This document shows, piece after piece, positions 19,926-31,468 of a stretch of 64,000 bases of DNA. The position numbers and the translations under genes were made by a program. The notes beneath the pieces were generated by a model. The model had not been told where the DNA came from. It saw only the letters and a program-made list of their open reading frames with translations, and ran no database searches. Positions within the stretch are counted from its first letter, which is position 1. Every line of letters begins with the position of its first letter. The stretch is from NCBI GenBank assembly GCA_016742175.1, contig JACVCH010000013.1, forward strand, positions 1 through 64,000. Reading direction: 5' to 3'. Origin of the DNA: Rhizobiaceae bacterium. Lineage in GTDB: Bacteria; Pseudomonadota; Alphaproteobacteria; Rhizobiales; Rhizobiaceae.

Positions 19926-20064
19926 GATGTGTCGAGTTTCGGGTCTGGGCGCGCCGAAAATGGCGAATTTCGAGAACCGGAGCGGAGCGTACATCTGTAC
20001 GTGAGCACCGGAAGCGCAGAAAGTCGGCATTTGCAGGCCGCTCAGGCCTGAAAATCGATACATC
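19926..20064 (+). repeat. Structured intergenic element, copy 2
   Basis: Same 50-nt core as copy 1 at 19972-20021 (only the 4-nt loop differs). The flanks 19926-19971 and 20022-20064 can pair over almost their whole length, with about four G-U wobbles and some mismatches, giving a long hairpin. It lies between the stop codons of the methyltransferase gene (rightward) and the Flp pilin gene (leftward). Confidence 0.8.
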
Positions 20065-20073
20065 CAGGGCGTG

Positions 20074-20259
20074 TCACTGGGTCAGGACTGCGTTGATCTT
20101 GCTTTCGCTGCCGCCCCAAAGATTGGAGATGGCCGTGCCGGTCGCCGATGCGCCGCCGATGATGGCAACGCCGATCAGCGTTGCGATCAGGCCGTATTCG
20201 ATGGCCGTCGCTCCACTTTCGTCCGCCAGGAATCGTTTCAGCATGGGGCGCCTCGTCAT
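20074..20259 (-). CDS. Flp family type IVb pilin
   Basis: A 61-aa prepilin of the Flp/Tad type: a short basic leader, then the prepilin peptidase site and hydrophobic helix, GATAIEYGLIATLIGVAIIGG, in which Glu-Tyr is the Flp hallmark. The mature pilin would be polymerised on the cell surface by a Tad system, which is not in this window. The start at 20259 has AAGGA 8 bp upstream; an in-frame ATG at 20244 is also possible. The gene stands alone between a structured repeat and a small unknown gene. Confidence 0.9.
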   Translation of the reverse strand: MTRRPMLKRFLADESGATAIEYGLIATLIGVAIIGGASATGTAISNLWGGSESKINAVLTQ

Positions 20260-20352
20260 TCAGCGTGTCCTTTTTCCTAGCACCCAGAAGTTAGGAAGCC
20301 GCCAAGAGGTGTCGTTAAGGAAGTGTGGAGCGCCCGCACCCGATTTTCGCGA

Positions 20353-20667
20353 TCAGCACGAGCCGGAACGAGCGCCGGTGTTGCGGATGATGCAGACCGA
20401 GTTCGGGTCCTGTTGCAGGACGCTGCGCCGAATCGTGTAGCTCTCGCCGCCAGTGCGCGGCGCGATGCTGCCCGTCGACATCCGGTCGAGACCCGGCGAT
20501 TCGACCGAGGCGAACATCCGGTCGCGCGCGTGCTTGTCGGCGATCGGCACGAGGATCAGCGTCAGCGCGATGGCCGCCGAGCCGAACAGAAGCGTCACGC
20601 GCAGGATGCCCGCGCTCGTCTGGCTGATGAAGGATCGGCCTGATTGCTCTTGCCCGCCGCGTGCCAT
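20353..20667 (-). CDS. Hypothetical single-pass membrane protein
   Basis: A 104-aa protein I do not recognise. It has a polar N-terminus (about 20 residues), one membrane segment (about residues 22-42, LRVTLLFGSAAIALTLILVP), and a periplasmic-looking tail with two cysteines near the end (SVCIIRN and the terminal SGSC). Codon use is like that of its neighbours. It may relate to the adjacent pilin, but nothing in the sequence proves this. Confidence 0.7.
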   Translation of the reverse strand: MARGGQEQSGRSFISQTSAGILRVTLLFGSAAIALTLILVPIADKHARDRMFASVESPGLDRMSTGSIAPRTGGESYTIRRSVLQQDPNSVCIIRNTGARSGSC

Positions 20668-20785
20668 GCGAAGTCCTGTTGCCCGGATGTTATTCCACAG
20701 GACTTTTGCAGGATTGGCTGAATCATCGATTAACGCGAAAGCTTGAACTCGAAGATTTCGAGCGCGGAACCGCTTGCCGCTTGAT

Positions 20786-21211
20786 CTAAAGCAGGTCGAT
20801 GAGAAACGGGATCAGCGGCTCGTCGGCCGGCGGCATCGGATAGTCACGCATCTTGGTCGGACGTACCCATTTCAGTTGCTGCGCCTCCAGCGGCTGCGGA
20901 ATGCCCCAGAAACGGCGGCACACGAACAGCGGCATCAGAAGGTTGAACGTCTCGTAGGAATGGCTGGCGAAGGTCAGCGGTGCGAGGCAGGCGGTCTTGG
21001 TCTCGATGCCGAGTTCCTCCTTGAGTTCGCGAACGACGGTATCCTCCGGCGTCTCGCCGGGCTCGACCTTGCCGCCGGGAAATTCCCAAAGACCGCCCAA
21101 CTGCTTGTGTGCGGGACGCTGCGCGAGGAGAACGCGCCCGTCCGCGTCGACCAGCGCGCAGGCCGCGACGAGCAGGAGGCGCTTCGGTGCGTTCTCAGCC
21201 AATTCGGTCAT
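20786..21211 (-). CDS. mutT: NUDIX hydrolase, MutT-type 8-oxo-dGTP diphosphatase
   Basis: A 141-aa pyrophosphohydrolase that cleans the nucleotide pool of 8-oxo-dGTP to prevent A:T to C:G changes. The Nudix box is complete, starting GGKVEPGETPED and ending RELKEELGI (about residues 44-66). The tail QPLEAQQLKWV is typical of the MutT subgroup. Its start overlaps the upstream acetyltransferase stop by 4 bp. It is the last gene of the ppiC-argJ-GNAT-mutT operon, an order seen in many Rhizobiales. Confidence 0.95.
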   Translation of the reverse strand: MTELAENAPKRLLLVAACALVDADGRVLLAQRPAHKQLGGLWEFPGGKVEPGETPEDTVVRELKEELGIETKTACLAPLTFASHSYETFNLLMPLFVCRRFWGIPQPLEAQQLKWVRPTKMRDYPMPPADEPLIPFLIDLL

Positions 21212-21966
21212 GTCGTCTCCGGCTCGGCACGATATTCGTAAGGATAGGCCGTCGAAAAGCCGAAGGTTTTGTAGAGTGCGATGGCCGGGGCGTTGTTCTC
21301 GTCCACCATCAGGAACCCGGCGCGCGCGCCGTTCCCCCTGGCAAAGCCGAGCGCAGCCGACACGACCTTGCGCGCCAGCCCCTTCCCGCGGAACGAAGTC
21401 GCGGTCGCGACCTCGTAGATGCCGGCGAGCGCGCCGTCGACGGTGCACATGGCCTTGGCGGCCGGCTTCCCGTCGACCGACAGCACGAACAGGCCTGTTT
21501 TCCCCGGAACGCGCGCGAAAAGCGCCTCGAGCGGGGCCGAGCGGGCGGCGTCGATGGCGCCGATCGATATGCCGGCCCGGCAGAACGCGGCGGCAGACAC
21601 CATCTCCGCCTCGGCTCCGGCGTCGGGCATCGAGCCCAGCTCCGCCCGCATGACGAGCGAAGGCGTGATCACCGGCCAGCCCCTTTCGTCGAGTTGATCG
21701 ACGAGCCGCTGACCGGTCAGCGGCGTGATGCGGAACGTGATGGGGAACCCGGCATCAGCGAAACGCGCGCGCAGGCCCGGCAACCGTCGTTCCAGCCCGT
21801 CGCAATCGGAGCGGTCGAGCGGGGTGACGGAGTTCGACCGGCGTGTCGGCAGACCGGGCGTCGTGCGCACCGACCATGTGCCGTCATAGGAGACTTTCTC
21901 CGCCGGCCAGGCGCGAAAGCCCGCCGCCTCCAGCCGCCTGACGGTGGGCAGGTCGGCGTCAGCCAT
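21208..21966 (-). CDS. GNAT family N-acetyltransferase
   Basis: A 252-aa protein with a C-terminal GNAT domain (about residues 125-245): acetyl-CoA loop SFRGKGLARKV and the helix ENNAPAIALYKTFGF. The N-terminal half may be a degenerate second GNAT fold. The acceptor is unknown. It is separated from argJ by 1 bp and overlaps mutT by 4 bp, so it is part of that operon; link to arginine synthesis is possible but unproven. Confidence 0.9.
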   Translation of the reverse strand: MADADLPTVRRLEAAGFRAWPAEKVSYDGTWSVRTTPGLPTRRSNSVTPLDRSDCDGLERRLPGLRARFADAGFPITFRITPLTGQRLVDQLDERGWPVITPSLVMRAELGSMPDAGAEAEMVSAAAFCRAGISIGAIDAARSAPLEALFARVPGKTGLFVLSVDGKPAAKAMCTVDGALAGIYEVATATSFRGKGLARKVVSAALGFARGNGARAGFLMVDENNAPAIALYKTFGFSTAYPYEYRAEPETT

Positions 21967-21967
21967 C

Positions 21968-23209
21968 CTAGCTGCGGTAGTCGCCATTGATGGCGACATA
22001 TTCCTTGGTGAGGTCGCAGGTCCAGACCGTCGCCTGCCCGCGCCCGAGGCCGAGGTCGACGCGGATGTCGATCTCGTCGCCTTCCATGTAGGAGGACGTC
22101 GCCTCTTCGGAATAGGCCGGGTCCCGCTCGCCGCCATGGGCGACGCGGATGTCGCCGAACCAGATCGACAGAAGGTCGCGATCGGCCGGCTCGCCGGCCT
22201 TGCCGACGGCCATGACGACGCGGCCCCAATTGGCGTCCTCGCCGGCGACCGCCGTCTTGACCAGCGGTGAATTGGCGATGGAGAGCGCGACGCGCTTGGC
22301 CGAGCGCGCGTTCTTCGCGCCGGTCACGGTCACACCAATCTGCTTGCGCGCGCCCTCGCCGTCGCGCACGACCTGCAGCGCCAGCGCCTTCAGCATCTTG
22401 TTGAGCGCGCGGCGGAAATTGGAAAGCCGCGGGTCCTCGCCGTCCTCGATCCGCACCGCACCGCGCTTTTCGGCGGCGCCGGTGGCGAACAGCATCAGCG
22501 TGTCGGAGGTCGAGGTGTCGCTGTCGACCGTCACTGAATTGAACGTCATGCCGACGCCCTTCGACAGCAAATCCTGCAACGCCTTCGCGCCGATCGGCGC
22601 GTCGGTCGCGACGAAGGAGAGCATCGTTGCCATGTCCGGCGCGATCATCCCGGCGCCCTTGGCGATGCCGTTGAGCGTCACGTCGACGCCGTCGATCTGG
22701 CAGGTCGCGGTCAGATATTTGGGGTAGGTGTCGGTCGTCATGATCGCCTTGCCGGCCTCGGCCCAGAGACCGGGTTCGGCGCGAACGACCATGTCGTCGA
22801 GCAAATGGGCGAATTTTTTGGCGTCAAGAGGCTCGCCTATGACGCCAGTCGAGGCCAAAAACACCTCTTTTGAGCTGGAACCGGCCGCTTTTGAAGCCAA
22901 AACAGCCGTCATTTCGGTGGTTTCACGGCCCTTTTTTCCGGTGAAAGCGTTCGCATTTCCCGAATTCACCACCAGGATGCGCGCCGATCCGCCGGGCAGG
23001 TTAGCCCGGCAGAAGTCGACCGGAGCCGACGGGCATTTCGACTTGGTGAAGACGCCGGCGACGGTCGTCCCCTCGTCGAAGACCATCGCCAGAAGGTCGG
23101 TGCGACCCTTGTACTTGATGCCGGCCTCCGCCGTCGCGATCCGGACGCCGTCGATGGGCGGCATCTTGGGATAGCTCTTCGGGGCGAGCGGAGAAACGGC
23201 GTCGGACAT
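21968..23209 (-). CDS. argJ: Bifunctional glutamate N-acetyltransferase / amino-acid acetyltransferase
   Basis: ArgJ moves the acetyl group from N-acetylornithine to glutamate, closing the cyclic arginine pathway; many also use acetyl-CoA. The 413-aa precursor cuts itself at the Ala-Thr bond in [10 protein letters not shown], the Thr becoming the nucleophile; this site is intact, as is the KGAGMI segment before it. The ATG at 23209 gives the usual N-terminus. It lies 25 bp after ppiC and 1 bp before the GNAT gene. Confidence 0.97.
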   Translation of the reverse strand: MSDAVSPLAPKSYPKMPPIDGVRIATAEAGIKYKGRTDLLAMVFDEGTTVAGVFTKSKCPSAPVDFCRANLPGGSARILVVNSGNANAFTGKKGRETTEMTAVLASKAAGSSSKEVFLASTGVIGEPLDAKKFAHLLDDMVVRAEPGLWAEAGKAIMTTDTYPKYLTATCQIDGVDVTLNGIAKGAGMIAPDMATMLSFVATDAPIGAKALQDLLSKGVGMTFNSVTVDSDTSTSDTLMLFATGAAEKRGAVRIEDGEDPRLSNFRRALNKMLKALALQVVRDGEGARKQIGVTVTGAKNARSAKRVALSIANSPLVKTAVAGEDANWGRVVMAVGKAGEPADRDLLSIWFGDIRVAHGGERDPAYSEEATSSYMEGDEIDIRVDLGLGRGQATVWTCDLTKEYVAINGDYRS

Positions 23210-23234
23210 GGCGCTGGTCTTCGTCTTTTGCTGC

Positions 23235-24215
23235 TTATTCGGCCGGGTCGGTGGTCTCATCGGACGGGGCGGCTTCGACCGCGCCCTCGGCGCCGGCTTC
23301 GGCATCGGCTTCCGACTGCGCGCCGGGCTGCGCCGCCGCTTCCATCTCGTCCAGCGTCGCCTTCAGTTCGGCATCGGCGATCTCGATGTCGGCCGCCTCG
23401 CGGATTTCCTCGACGGTCTGGAAATAGCGCTCGCGCAGCAGGATCGAGCGGATCTGCGGGCCGACCTGTTCGAAGGCCGGCGGTTGCTGCTGGCGCTTGT
23501 CCTCGACCTTGATGACGTGCCAGCCGAACTGCGTCTTGACCGGCTCGGCGGAGTGGTCGCCGACATCCATGGCGAAGGCGGCCTGCTCGAATTCCGGCAC
23601 CATCTGGCCCTGGCCGAAATAGCCGAGATCGCCACCCTGCTGGGCTGCGCCGTCGGTCGAGTTCGCCTTGGCGAGTTCCTCGAAATCGGCGCCGCCGTCG
23701 AGCTCGGTGATCAGCTCCTTGGCCTTCTCCTCGCTGTCGACGATGATGTGGCGCGCGCGCACTTCATTGGCCGGCGGGGTGTTGGCGATTTCCTGGTCGT
23801 AGCGGGCGCGGACTTCCTCGTCGGTGACGCTGGCGGCGACCTGCTGCTCGATGAAGGCGCTGTGCAGCGCGCGTTCGCGCAGGAAATTCATCTGGCGCTG
23901 GAAGTCCTCGCCGTCGTCGAGCCCTTCCTCTTCAGCCCTTGCGGCGAGGAGGCGAATCTCGATCAGCGCGGAAAGCGCGGCGGCGCGGCGCTGTTCGGGC
24001 GAGAGGTTGGCGAATTGCTGCTCGAGGCCCTGAAGCGCGAGCGCCAGGTCACCCTCGGTCACGTTCTGTCCCTCGACGGTGGCGACGACGGCGGCCGGAT
24101 CGGCTGCGACCGCAGGTTCCTGCGCGGCCGGCGTCGCGTCCTGCGCGAAGGCGGCGCCCGAAGTCAGCGCGACGAGCGCGACGGCGGCGGACAAGCGGCG
24201 AAACAAAAGGTTCAT
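23235..24215 (-). CDS. Parvulin-type peptidyl-prolyl cis-trans isomerase, periplasmic
   Basis: A 326-aa SurA/PpiC-like foldase. A signal peptide (residues 1-24, ending AAFAQ) directs it to the periplasm. An N-terminal helical SurA-like chaperone part (about 45-150) is followed by one parvulin domain (about 150-245) with RARHIIV, GGDLGYF and FGWHVIKV. The tail of about 40 residues is Ala/Glu-rich and disordered. It probably helps fold outer-membrane proteins. First gene of the ppiC-argJ-GNAT-mutT operon and divergent from secA. Confidence 0.93.
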   Translation of the reverse strand: MNLLFRRLSAAVALVALTSGAAFAQDATPAAQEPAVAADPAAVVATVEGQNVTEGDLALALQGLEQQFANLSPEQRRAAALSALIEIRLLAARAEEEGLDDGEDFQRQMNFLRERALHSAFIEQQVAASVTDEEVRARYDQEIANTPPANEVRARHIIVDSEEKAKELITELDGGADFEELAKANSTDGAAQQGGDLGYFGQGQMVPEFEQAAFAMDVGDHSAEPVKTQFGWHVIKVEDKRQQQPPAFEQVGPQIRSILLRERYFQTVEEIREAADIEIADAELKATLDEMEAAAQPGAQSEADAEAGAEGAVEAAPSDETTDPAE

Positions 24216-24300
24216 GAAGACACTCCAGTGAGGGTTCGATGCTGTTTCCAGCCCTTGCGAATGTGGCGGAATTCCGCATTTGCGCCCGCAGGCGGCGGCG

Positions 24301-24329
24301 TTGACATCGCTTGTGCCCCCTCTTATCTG
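24301..24329 (+). promoter_or_regulatory. Sigma-70 type promoter of secA
   Basis: TTGACA (24301-24306) and TATCTG (24324-24329) are spaced by 17 bp. The -35 is a perfect consensus. Transcription would start about 115 bp upstream of the secA ATG and leave a leader that ends in GAAAGGA before the start codon. Confidence 0.65.
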
Positions 24330-24450
24330 TCCTTCGTCTTGGCGTCCAGAACCGTTTTCCGGGCGCTTTTCCGTCTTTTCACATGCCCGTTACCCCCCAA
24401 ACGGGCGGTCCGGTCCAAACCGGAAAACTTTCTTTTCGAAAGGACCTTTG

Positions 24451-27171
<2,721 letters not shown>

Positions 27172-27178
27172 CGGCGTG

Positions 27179-28399
27179 CTAGGTTGACGGCGTGCCGGGC
27201 TGTCCGGCGCGCCGCAGGATCGGCACGATCGCGATGATCGCGACGAACCCGACGAGGCCGGCGGCGGCGATGACGCCGAGCGCCGGATCGGCGCCGAAGC
27301 GCTCGAAGATGGCGGCGGCCAGGAACGGCGCGCCGGCCGAGACGAACAATCGCACCGAATTGATCTTGCCCGTCCGCGCGCCATAGCCATTGGCGCCGAA
27401 GAGCGTCAGCGGCAGGACGCCGCGCACGATGTAGGACAGCCCCTGCCCCGCGCCGAAGACGAGCGCGAAGACGATGGCGGCCGGCAGATAGCCCGATCCC
27501 CCGATCAGGAAGCCGAGCCCCGCCGGCAGCGCCCCGGTGGCAAAGAGCGCGACGCTCATGACGCTGATGCGCGGCCCCGCGGTGAACTCGGCGATGCGGC
27601 CGGCGACCTGCGCCGGGCCGATCAGCGCGCCGATCAGCGCCGCGGATGCGCCGAGCCCGAGCGCGCCGAGGAGCCCGATCAGATGCAGATGGACCGCCGA
27701 CATGACGAAGGCGTTGGCGGCGAAGGCGACGAGCAGGAGCCGGAAAGCGACGGTGCGGTCGCGCGCGGAGGCCAGCGTGCCTTCCGCCAGCTTCTGCCCG
27801 GCATCCGCCTCGGACGGCATCGCGCGCGGCGTGCGCCGCATCAGGACGAGATGCAGCGGCGCGCAGACGAAAAGATTGAGCGCGGCGAAGACGAGCAGGA
27901 TGGTGCGCCACTCGATGAGGCCGGTGAGCCAGCTCGTCAGCGGCCAGAAGATCGTCGAGGCGAAGCCCGCGATCAGCGTGATGCCGGTGATGGTGCGTCG
28001 CGCATTTGTCGGCGACAGGCGCGCGGCAAGGACGAACGCAGCCTCGTAGAGGACGAGCACGGAGCTCGTCTGCGTCAGGATCAGGAACGCGCCGAAGGCG
28101 ACCTTGCCCAGCACCAGCGCCCAAAGCACGAGCGCGGCCGCGCTGATGCAGGAACCGATCGCCATGACGCGCGCCGGGTCGGTTCCGTCGAAGAGGCGTC
28201 CGGCGCGCGGCGCGACGAAGCCGGACGCCAGGAGCGCGATCGAGAACAGGCCGTAGACGAAGGTCAGCGACAGGCCCGTGTCTTCCGCCATGAACGGGGC
28301 GAGGACGCCGAAGGAATAGTAGAGGCTGCCATAGCCGATCGTCTGCGTGATGCCGATCAGGAGGGCGATGACGAAATCCGACGGGGCAGGCTTGGGCAT
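27179..28399 (-). CDS. MFS transporter
   Basis: A 406-aa major facilitator with about 12 membrane segments. The N-terminal half has the loop GRLFDGTDPARVM, in place of the usual MFS motif A. Similar proteins are often labelled monocarboxylate/oxalate-formate-type carriers (GYGSLYYSFGVLAP at the first helix). The substrate is unknown. The ATG at 28399 is chosen; upstream in-frame starts lack similarity. It is divergent from the flippase gene, with a 77-bp shared promoter region, and converges on secA. Confidence 0.87.
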   Translation of the reverse strand: MPKPAPSDFVIALLIGITQTIGYGSLYYSFGVLAPFMAEDTGLSLTFVYGLFSIALLASGFVAPRAGRLFDGTDPARVMAIGSCISAAALVLWALVLGKVAFGAFLILTQTSSVLVLYEAAFVLAARLSPTNARRTITGITLIAGFASTIFWPLTSWLTGLIEWRTILLVFAALNLFVCAPLHLVLMRRTPRAMPSEADAGQKLAEGTLASARDRTVAFRLLLVAFAANAFVMSAVHLHLIGLLGALGLGASAALIGALIGPAQVAGRIAEFTAGPRISVMSVALFATGALPAGLGFLIGGSGYLPAAIVFALVFGAGQGLSYIVRGVLPLTLFGANGYGARTGKINSVRLFVSAGAPFLAAAIFERFGADPALGVIAAAGLVGFVAIIAIVPILRRAGQPGTPST

Positions 28400-28476
28400 G
28401 AGGCGGGCGCCGAACCGTTTCTTAAAGTGTTTGGCCCTATGCCGTAGGGCTGGACGCGAGAACAAAGGTTTAGAGC

Positions 28477-29886
28477 GTGCGAGTCTCCGCTGCAACGACG
28501 GCCGAACGCATTCTGCCCGAGCGGCTGGCCGCGCGCGCGCGCCCCTATCTCGAAGCGTTCGACAAGCTCGCCTTCGGAACGGGCGAGCGCAGCCACGCCG
28601 CGCGCATGTCGCTGACCGCGTTTGCGGTGCGCGTCTCGTCGGCCGTCATCGCATTCGCGAGCCAAGTCTTCCTTGCCCGCTGGATGGGCGGGTTCGAATA
28701 TGGCGTCTTCGTCCTCGTCTGGACGGCGATGCTGATTCTCGGCAACCTCTCCTGCCTCGGTTTCCACACCTCCATCATCCGCTTCATTCCCGAATATCGC
28801 GGCCAGGGGCGATCGGCCGACTTGCGCGGCGTGCTGCTGGGAAGCCGGCTGATCGTGTTCGCCGCCTCGTCGCTGATCGCGCTCGCGGGCGCCGCGATGA
28901 TCCACGCCTTGTCCGACCGGATCGAGCCGCACCATGTCGTGCCCTTCCTGCTCGGCATGGTCTGCCTGCCGATGATGGGGCTTTCGGACCTGATGCAAGG
29001 GGTGGCGCGCGGCCATGCCTGGCCGTTCCACGCCATGCTGCCGACCTACATCCTGCGCCCACTTCTGCTCTTGATCCTTATGGTGGCGGCGGTGGCGACC
29101 GGCGCGCCGGCCAATGCCGAGACCGGAATGTACGCCGCCATCGTCGCGACCTATGCGACGACGCTGTTCCAGCTCGTGACCGTCTCGAACCGCGCCGAGC
29201 GCGAGGCCGAGCCGGTGCGGCGCACCTTCCCGGTGCGCGGCTGGATGGTGGTCTCGCTGCCGGTCTTCCTGATCGAGGGCTTCATCTACATCCTGACCAA
29301 TGCCGACGTGCTGATGGTCGGCTTCTTCCTGCCGCCGCCCGACGTCGCGGTCTATTTCGCGACGGTGAAGACGCTGGCGCTGGTCCATTTCGTCTATTTC
29401 GCCGTGCGCGCCGGCGTCGCGCAGCGCTTTGCCGGGCTGATGCACGGCGACCGGCCGGACGAACTCGCCGCCTTCGCCCATGACACGGTGCGCTGGACGT
29501 TCTGGCCGACGCTGGCCATGGCCGCGCTCCTGCTCGCGGCCGGCGAGCCGCTCCTGATGCTGTTCGGTTCTGAATTCACCGCCGGCTATCCGCTGCTCTT
29601 CGTGCTCGTCGCCGGCGTCGTCGCGCGGGCCGTCGTCGGGCCGGCCGAAAGCGTCCTGACCATGGGCGGCTACCAGAATGCCTGCGCGCGGCTCTATGCG
29701 GTGGTGCTCGTCGTCAACGTCGCGCTCAACTGCCTCCTGATCCCGCTCTACGGGCTCTGGGGCGCGGCGATCGCGACGGCCGCCGCGATGGCATGCGAGG
29801 CAGTGTTCCTCGCCTTCACCGTGCGCGCCAAGCTCGGCATCGACATGTGGATGGGCGCGACGGCGCCTCACTTAAGGGGATCGTGA
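28477..29886 (+). CDS. Oligosaccharide flippase family protein (Wzx/MOP superfamily)
   Basis: A 469-aa polytopic protein with about 12-14 membrane helices, of the polysaccharide biosynthesis/MOP family. The hallmark start is RVSSAVIAFASQVFLARWMG followed by the GFEYGVF loop. It would flip a lipid-linked sugar unit across the inner membrane. The start codon is GTG. Its stop overlaps the next gene's ATG by one base (TGATG), so it is coupled with a GNAT-fold acyltransferase, a common pair in exopolysaccharide loci. Confidence 0.88.
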   Translation: MRVSAATTAERILPERLAARARPYLEAFDKLAFGTGERSHAARMSLTAFAVRVSSAVIAFASQVFLARWMGGFEYGVFVLVWTAMLILGNLSCLGFHTSIIRFIPEYRGQGRSADLRGVLLGSRLIVFAASSLIALAGAAMIHALSDRIEPHHVVPFLLGMVCLPMMGLSDLMQGVARGHAWPFHAMLPTYILRPLLLLILMVAAVATGAPANAETGMYAAIVATYATTLFQLVTVSNRAEREAEPVRRTFPVRGWMVVSLPVFLIEGFIYILTNADVLMVGFFLPPPDVAVYFATVKTLALVHFVYFAVRAGVAQRFAGLMHGDRPDELAAFAHDTVRWTFWPTLAMAALLLAAGEPLLMLFGSEFTAGYPLLFVLVAGVVARAVVGPAESVLTMGGYQNACARLYAVVLVVNVALNCLLIPLYGLWGAAIATAAAMACEAVFLAFTVRAKLGIDMWMGATAPHLRGS

Positions 29887-31127
29887 TGGGTGCGACGGCT
29901 GAAGGGCGGCATCCGGCCGCGATGCTCGATCATTTCGCCGGCGATGGCGCCGAGGCCGAGGGGCAGATGGAACGCGGGCGCCGGCTCGACATCTACCCCG
30001 CTTCGACCGGCTACGACCTCGTCACCGAGCTCGACCATCTGGCGACGCGCGCGATCGAGCCGAACGTCTTCTTCAACCCGCGCTTTCTCGCCCCGGCCAT
30101 GCCGCGGCTGGAGGATCGCGAGGTGCGGCTCGCCGTCATGCGCGACGAGCGCGACACGCGCAGCCGGCTGCGGCTCCTGGTACCGTTCTCGGTCGAGCGC
30201 CCGCTCTTGCGCCTCGGCCCGCCGGCGATCCGCACCTGGTCGAGCCCGTTCGGCCCGCTCGGAACGCCCCTCGTCGATCGCGACGACCCGCAGGGCATCG
30301 TCGCCGACTTCCTGCGCCTGATCGCGGCGCGCGAACAAGGTTTGCCGAAGCTGATCCAGTTTCCCGACATCCGCACCGACGGCATCTTCGCCGCGAGGCT
30401 GCAGGGCGCGGCGGCCGAGCTCAATTTGCCGATGGTCAAGGTGATGGAGCGCGAACGGCCGATGCTGCGGTCCGATACCGACGGCGACGCCTATCTGGCC
30501 GGCACGCTCGGCCGCAAGCATTACCGCGAATACCAGCGGCTGGAGCGCCGCCTCGCCGAGCAGGGCGCGCTCGGCTATGAGGTCGCCGAGACGGCCGACG
30601 AGACGCGGCTCGCCGTGGAAACCTTCCTGACGCTGGAGGCGAGCGGTTGGAAGGGGCGCGCCGGCACGGCGATGGTCGTCGACCGCTTCCGCGCCGCCTT
30701 CGTGCGCGAGGCGATTGCTGGCCTCGCCGAACGCGCCATGTGCCGCATCCACACGCTATCGGTCGCCGGCCGGCCGGTCGCTTCGCTCGTGGTCTTCGTC
30801 GAATCGGGCGTCGCCTATACGTGGAAGACGGCGTTCGACGAAGCGTTCGCCGCCTATTCGCCCGGCGTCCTGTTGATGATCGCGGTCACGAAACGTCACC
30901 TCGACGATTTGAACGTGACGATTACCGATTCCTGCGCGGTGCCCGATCATCCGGTGCTCGGGCGCATGTGGTCCGAGCGCTCGACGCTGGCGACGCTGAT
31001 CGTCGGGCTCGAACCCAAGGCGGACAGGCTGGTCAACGCCGCCGCGCTCGGCCTCGAGCGCGAGGAGCGGCTGCGCGATCTCCTGCGCCGCGCCCGCTCG
31101 GGCGTCAGGCGGACGCTGCGGCGATGA
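29886..31127 (+). CDS. GNAT-fold acyltransferase (FemAB/CelD-like, GNAT_acetyltransf_6)
   Basis: A 413-aa cytoplasmic protein with a C-terminal acyltransferase domain (about residues 190-360): GRKHYREYQRLERRLAEQG, the TFLTLEASGWKGR motif, and the AYTWKTAFDEAFAAYSPG segment seen in CelD/FemAB-like proteins of polysaccharide clusters. It may modify a sugar or lipid-linked intermediate handled by the adjacent flippase. It is translationally coupled to the flippase (TGATG) with AAGGGG upstream of its start. Confidence 0.85.
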   Translation: MGATAEGRHPAAMLDHFAGDGAEAEGQMERGRRLDIYPASTGYDLVTELDHLATRAIEPNVFFNPRFLAPAMPRLEDREVRLAVMRDERDTRSRLRLLVPFSVERPLLRLGPPAIRTWSSPFGPLGTPLVDRDDPQGIVADFLRLIAAREQGLPKLIQFPDIRTDGIFAARLQGAAAELNLPMVKVMERERPMLRSDTDGDAYLAGTLGRKHYREYQRLERRLAEQGALGYEVAETADETRLAVETFLTLEASGWKGRAGTAMVVDRFRAAFVREAIAGLAERAMCRIHTLSVAGRPVASLVVFVESGVAYTWKTAFDEAFAAYSPGVLLMIAVTKRHLDDLNVTITDSCAVPDHPVLGRMWSERSTLATLIVGLEPKADRLVNAAALGLEREERLRDLLRRARSGVRRTLRR

Positions 31128-31218
31128 TGTCCGCAAGCTTGCTTTTTCGGCCCTGCCAGCCGATGTAGGGAAGGCAGGCTTCGGCCTGCGACGAATGCGG
31201 TGCGACGAGAGATGCCTG

Positions 31219-31461
31219 ATGGATTCCGATAGATTCGCCCTTAGCCTGATGATCGTCTTCGGCAGCCTGATCATCGGCGGGCTCATGCTTGCCGGGCTGA
31301 TGTGGACCGACAAGCCGACCTTCCTCTACGCGCTGGGCGGCGCGGTCTCGATCTGGTTCTGCTCCTTCGCCGTCATGTTCGATCGCAAGCGCGCCTATCT
31401 CGTGCTGCTGGTGATCGCGATCGTGCTGGTCGCCGCCTCGATCACCGCCTTCGTGCGCTGA
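31219..31461 (+). CDS. Small two- to three-helix membrane protein
   Basis: An 80-aa protein I do not recognise by family. It has three hydrophobic stretches: residues about 8-30, 38-53 and 60-78, with a short WTDKPT loop and DRKR positive loop between. The ATG at 31219 follows GAGAGA; an earlier ATG at 31195 is less likely. A perfect hairpin with a UUCG loop (31174-31189) lies before it, after the acyltransferase gene. It may belong to the same polysaccharide unit. Confidence 0.65.
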   Translation: MDSDRFALSLMIVFGSLIIGGLMLAGLMWTDKPTFLYALGGAVSIWFCSFAVMFDRKRAYLVLLVIAIVLVAASITAFVR

Positions 31462-31468
31462 CCATCCT

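Noticed and set aside
28357-29871. 504-residue minus-strand frame across the flippase gene
   Set aside because: Translation is low-complexity, His/Arg/Asp-rich; the plus frame is a clear membrane protein.
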